This document shows positions 1 through 9,559 of a DNA stretch of 25,000 nt, piece by piece. Position 1 is the first letter of the stretch, and every line of letters starts with the position of its first letter. Source of the DNA: Takakia lepidozioides (Eukaryota; Streptophyta; Takakiopsida; Takakiales; Takakiaceae); the NCBI GenBank assembly GCA_030704615.1, contig JAKLZA010000126.1, positions 1 to 25,000 of the forward strand, in the 5' to 3' direction. The notes under the pieces are model-generated. The model searched no databases and was not told where the DNA came from. It saw only the letters and a program-made list of their open reading frames with translations. The translations under genes were made by a program, and so were the position numbers.

Positions 1-199
1 TTCTCCCTTCATTTCGCAGATAGCAATGGTCATCAACTTTCTGCAATGTGGGTCGTATACATGTGCCCCCATTGTCACCCAATCGTGGTTGGTAATTCGC
101 TGGATGTGGTCAAACATGACCCAACAATTTGAGAGGTCTCCACTGGTCATCCGCTTCACCAAATCGACGCCGCTCCCCGGTCCGCACGTTGACATCTTA
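1..199 (-). pseudogene. Continuation of the transposase-like gene in a second frame (partial, runs off the left edge)
   Basis: Reading the minus strand leftwards from about 199 gives an open frame with no stop to base 1. It contains the stretches WVMFDHIQRI and TMGAHVYDP and ends in ICEMKGE at the edge. It follows directly on the 197-1750 reading frame but is one step out of register. The shift lies near 235-245, in a T/C-rich run where the longer frame reads GSFFPGQ and the other reads FLVKARRC. The simplest view is that both pieces are one protein split by a small indel, either a real mutation or a sequence error. Hydrophobic blocks of this type precede or contain the first acidic residue in RNase H-fold (MULE-like) transposases, but the catalytic triad would lie outside the window, so that family assignment is only a guess. 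Confidence 0.45.
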
Positions 200-1750
200 A
201 ATATGAAGCACCTCCGAGCCTTGACCAGGAAAGAAACTGCCTTGGATGAAGTCGTAGCCGCATGTGCGTTTCACTTCCAAGATGGAGTGCATGTCTGATC
301 CTCTTCCGATTCGTTTCTTGCAGCTGACAATGTGGTTCCTGACATTGGGGCTGCACACATGGGAGACAGCTTCCAGCAGGTCCTTCATGTCCCCCTCGCC
401 CAGCTTCTCTCTTGTGCTTCCGTCCTCCGACATTATTCTGCCAATTGCAATCCTATGTGCCGATGCGAGCTGTATCTGCTTTGGTTTTGCACCCGGCCTC
501 AACCTCACCTCCTCCTTGATAATATCCTGGGCTTGTTGAAAAGCGACTCTGCAATTGCCTCTGGCGAGGGGGTGCTCATGCTTTCCGATGTGAATGCATG
601 CTCTGGTGCACGCTGGGCCGACGGTCCCGACGTAGTACTGCTTGGCGTTGCACACTGCCATGCACGTAGGGGCTGCGTTGCAATGGGCACACTTGAACGT
701 CCCTGCAGGAACTCTACCTTGAGGCCAAAATGGGGTCGACGAATTGCCAATCCAGTCAGTCTCATTCCTGGTGCCTTTGCTAGTGTAATGGTAACATGTG
801 CTCGAGAAACATTTAAGATGCCCAGCACACAATACATATCTCACTCGAACTCCATCACCCAGGTTGGACGATGAAGTTTTGGTGACACACCAAGGGTGGC
901 CGTCATGTTTCCTGTTCATTCCTGCGAGCATGCCGTCTGGGCCTGCGCCTGCCGGCACTGGAGGGAACTCGTAGATAGCATTCCCATCCACAACATCAGG
1001 CAAAGTTTCCACAGAATGGATTGGAGTTTTGTCGTAATCAAGCCTAAGAAGGTCACTGGAGCGGGAACCCGTTGTCTTCATCCTCCGCAATATGTCGATT
1101 ACTGAGCGGACGGAAGTTGAGTCGGACGGTGTATGCTGAACACTCCTAGTGACGGACGACTTCGAAACATACGATGGAAGGACCATACAGTCTTCATCGT
1201 CACTGGATAAGTCCTGGACGACTGTTTCCCTGTTTTCCTGGATTTCCCTTTTCACATGTTTGGGCTTCTCTGCTTGTGAAGAGGTGCCCACATCCTTCAC
1301 ATCTTGCACCCCAGACCCTCTTGTGGAAGGAGGATCAACCAAGTTCCAGCGTGGGAACTCTTTAGGCACGATTTCACCAATGGCACTGTACCGGATGGAT
1401 TCAGAAGCTGGGAGCCGCCACTCTTTGCCTTTTCCGAAATCTGCATGCAGAATGACGGCACTTTCCAGAAAATTTCCATAAGCATCCTTCGTCTCCTCTT
1501 CCAAAAACACCGTTCCAGGGCGGAGCCCGAACTTCACACACAAGTACTGCTCAGTGACAATCGCAAATCCTTGGTCGCAGGGTATTTTAGCTTTCAGAGA
1601 ATCAGGATGGAAGTACACGTTGACCCAAACACGGGAGTCCATTTTGAAGACGGGACCTCTCGGTACGCTCCGCAGCGAAGTCCTGCAATGAGAAGAGTGT
1701 GTCCTACCTAATAACACAAATGATTTTCTGGAGGATTCCGTATCCAACAT
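197..1750 (-). CDS. Cys/His-rich transposase-like protein, N-terminal part
   Basis: An open frame of 517 codons starts at ATG 1750. A second in-frame ATG at 1642 (MDSRVWVNVYF) is an equally good start, because the first 36 residues are low-quality. Residues 40-110 form a compact N-terminal block (FHPDSLKAKIPCDQGF). A Ser-rich acidic linker follows (about 140-240). Residues 305-394 carry a dense metal-binding cluster: C-x5-C-x4-C, then C-x2-C-x5-C-x3-C, then CxRACIHIGKHEHP. The final IHxGxHxHP resembles the closing His pair of WRKY-GCM1/FLYWCH-type fingers found in MULE transposases. That is family knowledge applied by eye, not a profile hit. The frame ends at 197 and appears to continue out of frame to the left edge. 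No intron is needed. The gene points away from the palindrome array and from the methyltransferase gene beyond it. It could also be a domesticated or simply unknown DNA-binding protein. Confidence 0.6.
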   Translation of the reverse strand: MLDTESSRKSFVLLGRTHSSHCRTSLRSVPRGPVFKMDSRVWVNVYFHPDSLKAKIPCDQGFAIVTEQYLCVKFGLRPGTVFLEEETKDAYGNFLESAVILHADFGKGKEWRLPASESIRYSAIGEIVPKEFPRWNLVDPPSTRGSGVQDVKDVGTSSQAEKPKHVKREIQENRETVVQDLSSDDEDCMVLPSYVSKSSVTRSVQHTPSDSTSVRSVIDILRRMKTTGSRSSDLLRLDYDKTPIHSVETLPDVVDGNAIYEFPPVPAGAGPDGMLAGMNRKHDGHPWCVTKTSSSNLGDGVRVRYVLCAGHLKCFSSTCYHYTSKGTRNETDWIGNSSTPFWPQGRVPAGTFKCAHCNAAPTCMAVCNAKQYYVGTVGPACTRACIHIGKHEHPLARGNCRVAFQQAQDIIKEEVRLRPGAKPKQIQLASAHRIAIGRIMSEDGSTREKLGEGDMKDLLEAVSHVCSPNVRNHIVSCKKRIGRGSDMHSILEVKRTCGYDFIQGSFFPGQGSEVLHI

Positions 1751-1889
1751 GATGGGTGATCAGTGCACGTAAAGATGAAGGTGTGTAACGTACGTTAAAA
1801 AAACGGACGAAAACAGCAAGTTCACATCGGATATTTGGTGCCTGAATTGTAATGTACAACCACTTGGGGTACAATAAATCAGGCCTTCC

Positions 1890-2800
1890 CATGAATTTCG
1901 GCACCGAAATCTGGATGAACATCTCTGTCATGTAACAGCTTTGGAAGCCAAGGGATGAATTCTGGCAACAGAAATCGTAATTTGTTTACCTCATAAAACT
2001 GACCAAGCACCCAACGGATGGATTTCGGTGCCGAAATTCGGATGAACTTCTTCTTCATTAAATTGTATCTGCACATATGGGTTGAATTTAGATGCCAAAA
2101 TACGGATAAATGTGTTCCTGATTACAGTCGTGATTGACCACGTGTCCGGATATCGGTGCCGACTTCCGAATGACAGTAATCCTGATTCGGCAGAATGGAT
2201 GTATTTCGGCGCCGAAATTCATTCTTCATCTCCTTTTCCGACCCTAATTCTGCTGCCCTGCGTATGGATTTCGGTGCCAGAATTCATCGGAAGTCCTTTC
2301 TGTTTTTATTTTTCTTTGCGACAGATGAACTTTGGCGCCGAATCTCATCCAAGTACTCCCTTTTAATTTCCCTTTTTCTTCGAGAGCAATGAATTTCGGC
2401 GCCGAAATTCAACCAAAATCCTCCCGATTTTTTTTTTCCTCGCGAGCATTGAATTTCGGCGCCGAAATTCATTCCAAGTCCAGAGATATTTTTTATTTTC
2501 CTTCGCGAGCAATGAATTTCGGCGCCGAAATTCATCCGAAGTCCTCCAGAAATTTTTTTTTTCCTTCGCGAGCAATGAATTTCGGCGCCGAAATTCAGCC
2601 GACTTCATCCCTCCAAATTCTTTTCAGGGTTTTAGCGGCGGATTTCGGCGCCGAAATTCATCCAATGCCTTCCCTCCAATATTTATTTTTCTTTGAAATG
2701 GATCAATTTCGGCGCCGAAATTCATCCTTACTGTCCGCAATGAGTAACTCTAATATTACATTTTCTATGCGACGGATGAATTTCGGCGCCGAAATTCGTC
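1890..2800. repeat. Phased array of a 20-bp palindrome, period about 63 bp (array 1)
   Basis: Fourteen copies, some decayed, of a perfect or near-perfect palindrome are seen. The full form is GAATTTCGGCGCCGAAATTC. Centres by eye are 1902, 2029, 2093, 2157, 2210, 2275, 2336, 2400, 2460, 2523, 2586, 2649, 2713 and 2787. Steps are mostly 60-65 bp, with one double step. The copies from 2400 to 2787 are intact; those before 2200 have substitutions such as GGTGCC or GGCACC. Between palindromes lies a variable A/T-rich spacer, often ending in a run of T followed by CCTTCGCGAGCAAT. Open frames that cross the array read NFGAEI or EFRRRN once per unit and are by-products of the repeat. No gene is supported here. 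Confidence 0.9.
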
Positions 2801-3024
2801 CAAACCCGGCACTTACTTTTTGCTTTTGGATGATAATTTTCCGTAAATCGTTGGAAATACCCCGTTCCGACGAATATAACAGGAATATTCTGCATTTAAT
2901 GGAGAAATCGGCATATTAAACCACTTCTGTCAAAATTAATTGCATTTTAGCCGTTTTTTTTCATTTGAAACCGACAGTATCCATGAAGTGGTCTTTTTCG
3001 CACGGGACGTTGCCGCACATAAAG

Positions 3025-3760
3025 TATAATTTCGGCGCCGAAATTATAGTTAAATGTCCAGAAATGGCAAGTCCAACAGTCATGGACAGCATCCGTCAGG
3101 GGCAATGATGGCGGCAAAGCATAGCATCGTGCCGATTTAGTCTTCGCTCTGGATGAATTTCGGCGCCGAAATATGGATGATTTCACCTCGTCTACGCGCG
3201 GACGGACATTCGTAATGAATTGCGGCGCCGAAATATGGATGAAATGTGCCGAAGTGCAGCCGTTTCCGTGTCCCGGAATTGATTCCGGCTCCGATATCCC
3301 ACCGACAGGTTTGCTCATGACGAATGAGGACTTGAAGCGATGAATTCGGCGCCGAAATATGGATGATTTCACCTCGTCTACGCGCGGACGGACATATTCG
3401 TATGAATTTCGGCGCCGAATATGGATGAATGTGCCGAAGTGCAGCCGTTTCCGTTGTCCCGGAATTGATTCCGGCTCGATCGACAGGTTTGCTCATGATG
3501 ACTTGGACGATGAATTTCGCCGAATGGATGATTTCAGGAACGGATATTCGGAATGATTTCGGCGCCGAATGATGAAATGTGCCGAGTGCACCGTTTCCGT
3601 TGTCCCGGAATTAATTCCGGCTCCGATATCCCACCGACAGGTTTGCTCATGACGAATGAGGACTTGGGAAGCGATGAATTGCGGCGCCGAAATTTGTAAG
3701 TTTGTGTATGAAAGCACTTGAATAGGATGAATTTCGGCGCCGAAATTCATCCGTCCGCTG
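3025..3760. repeat. Palindrome array 2, embedded in a longer unit
   Basis: The same TTTCGGCGCCGAAA palindrome recurs with centres at about 3036, 3164, 3226, 3350, 3413, 3563, 3685 and 3738. Steps are again near 62-63 bp or twice that. The copy at 3025-3048 is a perfect 24-bp palindrome. The copy at 3725-3752 is a perfect 28-bp palindrome, the longest in the window. No open frame here has a recognisable protein signature. Confidence 0.85.
3150..3690. repeat. Higher-order tandem repeat of about 185 bp, three copies
   Basis: A longer unit is repeated about three times, starting near 3150, 3345 and 3530. Each copy contains two palindromes, a GATTTCACCTCGTCTACGCG block (missing in the third copy), a TGTCCCGGAATT block and a CGACAGGTTTGCTCATGA block. 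Copies two and three carry small deletions, for example the loss of a few bases around 3476-3485. In the third copy the central block is itself a perfect palindrome, CCGGAATTAATTCCGG (3605-3620). This suggests local duplication of two-palindrome modules. Confidence 0.75.
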
Positions 3761-4154
3761 ATGAAACGTACCGACCTGACTGTTGAATGTCATATGCAGG
3801 GGATTTTCATGGCGGTTGGGTTTCATGATGTGCGGATATTTCATTCAATGCCGGCTGCTCCGGGAACCGCATCCGGTGAACGGAACGTATTTCGGTGCCG
3901 CAATTCGGATAAACCGTCATACACTGGTGGCTGGAACTGGCACGCGTCGTGTTCCAGTCGACTTCATCCGTGCGAACGTGTCAGGGGTCACAATCTCTTC
4001 ATCACCCATACGGCAGAAAGTGGTGGACGGTGGCAACGCTTCGGGAGACGTGGCTGCTTACGCATCTGCTCGTGCATAGTGGTTGCATGTTCCACCGCTT
4101 CGTCTCTCGCTCCTTGCCCTTCTGCAGTGACGTTCTCCTGCGTTTCCTCTCCTT
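3761..4154. other. Intergenic stretch between the array and the methyltransferase gene
   Basis: No gene can be supported here. One decayed palindrome (ATTTCGGTGCCGCAATTC) lies at about 3889-3906. The rest is unique sequence without a clear TATA box or other promoter element. As the segment between two divergent genes it probably includes the promoter of the downstream gene, which is inference from position only. Confidence 0.4.
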
Positions 4155-7100
4155 ATGCGGCATAGTGGTAGCATAGAGTTTGTGGAAGGTCAGGCGACTC
4201 CGGCAAAGAGGAGGACGCGGGATTTTGGGAAGCCGCCGACGACACGACTTAAGCTCCGTCTCATGCATGAAATGCAGACGTCGTTATCCGGAGACTCGGA
4301 TCGCCCACCAGTGAGAGATTCGTGCTTCGCGGATGTGAAGCACTCCATACGCAATATTCCTTTGACACCTTTGTTTTGGCGTGCAGTGTCTCATGTTTTC
4401 CTGTTTGTTTGACATGGGAGCTGGGGAGGGATCGCAGGGGGGCGAGGCAACACAGTCAACTTTGGATACTCCTGCCGGGTGCTGCGCTCACAAGGTGGAA
4501 GTGCATCGAGGCAGACGAGTCCTCATTCAACACCTCAGATATCGCCTCCGAAAAGCCCACCTAGAGTTCGGAAGCCGAGAAAGCAGAAGGAGCCCATGGC
4601 TTCGCCAGTAAAACCCCTAGGGAGACTGGAAGCGGAGGTATTGGGTTTGCAGTCAATTTCAGAAAACACAGATGCGGTGGAGGCCGCTGGAGATGTGGGA
4701 GTCGGATCTGCAGAAGGGCGGCCCATTCAACTGACAGAAGGAGAGGACGATAACGTGGTACGACTTGGCGACGATCAGAACCTGCTGGATCTTGCGGAGG
4801 AGCAAAACCTCCAGGACAGTACACAGGCTGGTGAGAGGGGTGAGGGAAGTGACAGAGGTGATACAAGTAAGAAACTGGTGGCGGGTATGCTCATGAGCGC
4901 ACGAGACATGAACATAGCAGCAAACAGGTTGCTGGCAGAGACTCATAGCAACATAGGCCGCGTTTTGGGCTCCATGGTGTATCCCGAGAACCTTAAAGTT
5001 CCTTTGTGTCGCATGGTAAGCCTTCCAGTTGTAAGGCAAGCACTGCCAGGGGATATCGATCGACTGAAGCACAACTTCAGAGAAGGGTACAGACGGGGGT
5101 CGGCAGCATTCTACGTTTCCATTGAGAATGACCAGGGTGTCACAAGGGGCCCCACTGCAGAGGAGCTTCAGAATTGGGGCCCCCACTGGCACACTGTTAA
5201 TGCCGAGTTTGAAGCCTATCTGAAGACTAATCCCACATTCGCACACATGGAAGGGAAGATGTTCTTCGTTTGGGACGGGAACCACAGGATGCTTGCCTGG
5301 ACAGAGTACATTGCTGAAATGCATCCGCAAGATATCAGTTGGCATTACATGGTGGACTGCATTGTCGTGAAGGTGGACGTCAGGGACAGAGGACTGTTGA
5401 AGGGTGCCATGGCGGATATAAATCTGTAAGTATACAATTACATCCTTGTGTACTGCCTATTGCGGCGCCGAAATAGGCAATGTTCACCACTGTCATGCAC
5501 TCTATGAACTGGAAATTGGATTGCTGTGCCGAAATCATATTTTCATGTTGTTTTTTTCTCCATGGCAGGGTAACAGAGAGGGCCTTCGTGGAAACTCATC
5601 TGGCACATACGCTCTACAGAGTGCAAGAAGTGGGGACAGCTCCGCTGACGGACTTCCAAAAGTCCCTCGATCCCGAGCTGTACAGGAAGTCCCTAGCGAA
5701 AGCAGATCGCACCTGGTACCGACCAACACTGGACGCCATGGTGGAGATCCTCTATTCGGTGAGGTTCATCTCAAATTTCAGTATCAATTTAATGTTATTT
5801 GTTGCAGGGATCCGTGGCCTGACTGTATCTGCTGGGTATGGGAATGCAGACGAACATCAGGGATGACTTGGCCTATGCCAAAAGGCAGTTCTTTGAGAAT
5901 GATGCCCCCAACAAGGCGGACGCGTCGATAGAGAGTCATATTGTGCAGGCAGGGAAGCAATCCCGGACCAAGTACAGGTCCAAACTTGTTAAGCAAGTTG
6001 CAATCGCTGACCCTGGTCTTGGTGCCGAGTTCCTGGCGGAGATAGGACTGCATTACTCCAGACCCATGAAACCGGAAATGTCCATGGAGAAACTTCATCA
6101 CATCGCAGTGTCCTGTGTTGAGCCGGCGGAGAAGGTAAGCATGTGTTTATTCTTGTTTTGTGACTTCTCGCGATTCTTATGTTGGAGCTCTTGTCTGACC
6201 GATGTGAGGTGGCTGCAGACGAGGTGGCTGCGAATCTGGAACGGCCATACAAACACGAAGCTGCTGTACCACTTTCCCATCGAGCCAACAGACGACAAAA
6301 TGAACGACTGGCTCAATGTCATGACTTGGTGGCATCAGGTATAATTTTCTCCTATTCTGTGTTGGACATCGTCGCAATTTCAAAATCATGAATGTTTTGG
6401 AAACCTGCCATGATGCAGGTACTGACCCACGCCCAGGAGCAATTGGACTGCAACACCACCACTTTCAAGTTACAGATCGACTGGACGAAGCCTGAGACAA
6501 TGGAGAACTACGTGCAGTCGTGGCGAGGGCGCTTCGCAAACCTCTTTTTCAGAGAAATTGCAAAGGCAAGACGCAGCGTATACATCGAAGAGCAGGAGGG
6601 TGCCGACAAAGCGGCAATGCGTGTCCTGTTCAGGTAATCTGCTGACAATGCATCCCCCTTTTTGCAGTTTAGATGATTTGGTTAAGCAGCGATGGATATT
6701 GCGGCGCCGAAATATACCTCTGCAAGATGTGAGTTCTGGGTAATTGGGGCACGGTCCACTCCGTATTTCGGTGCCGAAATACCTTGTGCATTGACAACTT
6801 CCACTTGCATGATGCATCGGTAGAATGATTTTTGTTGAACTGCCTCGTGATTGCAGGTACATAAACTTTGCACTCATTCCGTCCGGAGCCATTCAAAGGG
6901 TTCCACCATTCTTCCTGGCGTGGAGGACACCTGGAGGTCGTGGAACGATGTACACAGAAGTAATGGCGAAGGAGTGGCATGCCGAGCATTTGGTAAACTG
7001 CCCCTGGTATGTGGATCTCCCAAGTGGGACCGTTGACCTCTCGGAGGTTAACTTGAAGAAGGAAGCGAATGCCAGGGCTATGAAGGCGCAATCGGATCCC

Positions 7101-9316
7101 CAACCAGAGGACGCGGAAAGACTGAAAGCAGAGGAGGCAGCCAAGCAGAAAGCACTGAGAAAGTCAGCCAAGGCGGCAGCGTTGGCGAAGGAGCAGATGG
7201 AGAAGCAGGCAGCTGAGCAGCCCAAGGACAGGAAGAAAAGAACGCGCAAACAGGGGCAAGAGACGAAGACCCCCACACCCAAGAAGAAGAAGCAGCAACA
7301 CAGTCAGCCAGATGAGGAGGATTCGGACGACGATTTCCAGCAGGAAAACACCCAGGGGGCCACACCTCGTCCGAAAATTCACAAGGGCCAGCGCTCCGGG
7401 GGTCGGCTGCAAAGAGATCACTATACGAGGATGCACCTGGCAGACCCTACCGTGCGGTGCAGATTGCGGGCAGGGAAGTCCTCAAAACACCCACAATTGT
7501 GGAGTGTGTTAATGAAAATTTCCTAACTGCTCTGACCAGAAGGCTGGAGATAACGAGTTTGAGGAAGGCGATCGAGGCCCACCAGGGGAAGGGGAAGAGG
7601 AAGGCCACTGGCAATGATATGGAGGACACTCCTGGCTACACAAAGATGATGGAGTATTTTGTGGCGATGAGCCACGGCAAAAAGAGCACAGTCGGGGGCA
7701 GGGCGGTGAAAGCCTCCATCGACATGATCCTTGTGGATATCCCGGATGGGCAGGAGATACTGGGGCTGGGCTCAGTTCCCTGGTGGAACAAGTACGACGA
7801 ACGATACTGGAGCCACACATTCGGGTTCGCAGCCAACATGTTGGACGACGTTGGCTGTGTTGTTGTGCTAGCAGCCGATGGAGAAGTCACTGAGAATGAT
7901 ATCAAAGTATGGACGGGGAGAAGTGCAGCACCCATCCTGAAAAAGATCTGGACTTGCATCAACACGCAGGGTCTTCTCAACGATGGCCAGAAGGTATGCT
8001 GTGGTTCTCCTCTGCTATGTCAATTTCTGGGCCAAATTGCCCCTGTACATGTAGGCCACCTCTGACGTTTTCATTTCCTTCTCTGCAGACTCTTATCTTT
8101 CAGGCATTTTGCTTCGTGAAGGAACATTCGAAATTCAAATTACGTGAAGCAGGAAGACTTGTTGATTCCACAGTTGATCCACTGGAGTATAACGTCCTGT
8201 TCAACCATGTGGGAGAGAAGGACATTCTTTGTGATTTGTCGGGCAAGCCATGGAGGTATGGCAGGACCAGGAGTCCTGCATTCATCCAGACGCTCATGGA
8301 AACGTGTACGGATGTTGAAGGCAGGGTCCTTGACGTCACTGCAAATACAGGTGAGAACGTTAATTGAATGCGGCACCGAAATTGACACCATTTCCGTTTC
8401 TGTATGTTTGCTTGTGCGAGGAAGCGACTCATTCTTGAGTTTGGCTGTGGTTGTGTATGAATTCGCAGGTGCCTGTATGTGGGCGGGAAGGATGTCGAAC
8501 CGATTTGTGTTCTCATTTGAGGGGGATACGGCCTTGTACGATTACAATTTGGCGGGCCTTCAGCGTCTGCCTCCGACTGAGGATCCCAAAAACGCAGAAG
8601 AGGACGTGGAAGGAGAGGAGGAAGATGAAGAGGAGGAAGTCCGGAAATTCGTTCGATGCAGGGGCGCCCGAAGCCGCTTCCCCAATGCCTGTCTTCGAGT
8701 GAGTTGCACCATAGTAAGTGTATTGGTTTCGGTTGTAGGGACCATGCAACCTGCCGATGATTCCCTGTTTGAATTCTCTAATGTACTTCATTCTATGTTT
8801 GTGCGTACACTCAGCCTTGCAGAGTCGTCCGACGAGGAGAAGCTGGGAGACTTGCTCGAATCGGACCCTGTTGCAGAGGAGGAGACAGAATCGCATCGGC
8901 CATTCTTTGCCAGAAAATCGTTTCTCGCGAGTCCCCAGAAGCCCTTTTTTCTACCAGCCTATGCAGACACGGCTGCCAAAGAAGCCATCAGGAGGGAGGA
9001 TAGGCCTACTCGGTTAGAGCAATTGACATACGGGAATGAGCAGAGAATTATAATGAGGCGTGAGGCCAAACATAGAATTGTGAAAGGCAGAGTAGGGAAG
9101 TTCGTAATAGAATCCGCGTCCGAGAGCGAGGGGAATGTCGAGGAGACTTCCGCACCCAGGTGGACAGTTCCGGCTGGTGAGGATGGTATTTTTGAGGGGA
9201 GGGCTTCTCAGAGTAACAGCGGTAGCGGCAGTGCAGGTTCGGAGGCAGGTGGAAGGCAGCCATCCTTGCATGAGGGCGGGGATGCATCGGACAGTGATAG
9301 CGGATCCTCACCATAG
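4155..9316 (+). CDS. ParB-like domain fused to a divergent beta-class DNA amino-methyltransferase (about nine exons)
   Basis: Exons read by frame and GT-AG sites: (4155-4334), 4515-5425, 5569-5758, 5808 or 5850-6134, 6219-6338, 6419-6633, 6857-7993, 8089-8350, 8469-8698 or 8713, then about 8815-9316 (stop TAG). The start is uncertain: ATG 4155 with a 180-bp first intron, ATG 4414 (needs a frame change), or in-frame ATG 4596. The N-terminal half resembles a ParB/sulfiredoxin N-domain: DIDRLKHNFREGYRRG, FFVWDGNHRMLAW (DGNHR at 5274-5288), then a strand and helix ending in ADIN. A Lys/Glu-rich coiled and basic region (7080-7310, KKRTRKQ, PKKKKQ) is a likely nuclear signal. The C-terminal half has DMILVDIPDG (7736-7750), GRTRSPAFIQTLMET, then VLDVTANTGA leading to FSFEGD: the IV-then-I order of beta-class N4/N6 methylases. 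The tail is acidic and Ser-rich. Doubts are a frame change near 7395 and a possible in-frame TGA at 5820. Activity is unproven because the DPPY-type site is DIPD. Confidence 0.7.
5455..5540. repeat. Two palindrome copies inside intron 1 of the methyltransferase gene
   Basis: The intron 5426-5568 (GTAAGT...GGCAG) contains TTGCGGCGCCGAAATA (centre about 5466) and a decayed TGCTGTGCCGAAATC (centre about 5527). They are 61 bp apart, the same spacing as in the intergenic arrays. Confidence 0.7.
6695..6785. repeat. Two palindrome copies inside the intron at 6634-6856
   Basis: Centres lie at about 6705 (ATTGCGGCGCCGAAATAT) and 6772 (GTATTTCGGTGCCGAAATAC), 67 bp apart. This is the longest well-defined intron of the gene (223 bp). 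A single decayed copy (GCGGCACCGAAATTG, centre 8374) lies in the intron at 8351-8468. Confidence 0.7.
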
Positions 9317-9445
9317 CAAAGTCTCATTTGGATCCTTTTGTTGTACAGTTCTGAAACACTTAATGAATATATTGACGATTTGAAAAATCATTGTGTTCAG
9401 ACTGCTTGTCCATTCCCTACATTTCTTCCGCCAACCAAAATCTAT

Positions 9446-9451
9446 AATAAA
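9446..9451 (+). terminator. Polyadenylation signal AATAAA of the methyltransferase gene
   Basis: An AATAAA hexamer lies 130 bases after the TAG stop at 9314-9316, in A-rich sequence. The position and orientation fit a 3' end for the gene. Confidence 0.45.
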
Positions 9452-9559
9452 AGCAGAAGAGACGCAAACTTCAGTGAAGAACCCTACAAGTAATTTATGC
9501 ACACCATCGACCCGGGAACTTGAAGCCATGAAAACCCTGCCGTTTCTAACATTCCTATT

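Noticed and set aside
264-874. Plus-strand open frames opposite the transposase-like gene
   Set aside because: They are antisense to the longer minus-strand frame, which has a coherent Cys/His cluster, and they show no domain or conserved motif.
2332-2919. Open frame encoding repeated NFGAEIHP units
   Set aside because: It is the palindrome array read in a frame that happens to avoid stops. The minus strand does the same with NFGAEI and EFRRRNS, as expected for a repeated palindrome.
3137-3496. Minus-strand open frames across array 2 (repeating ISAPKFI and RHEQTCRWD)
   Set aside because: They follow the 185-bp DNA repeat, shift frame between copies and have no domain.
1890-3760. CRISPR array (evenly spaced palindromic repeats with variable spacers)
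   Set aside because: The repeat is a 14-28 bp perfect palindrome with drifting copies and related, T-rich spacers. There are no cas genes, and introns and retrotransposons show the DNA is eukaryotic.
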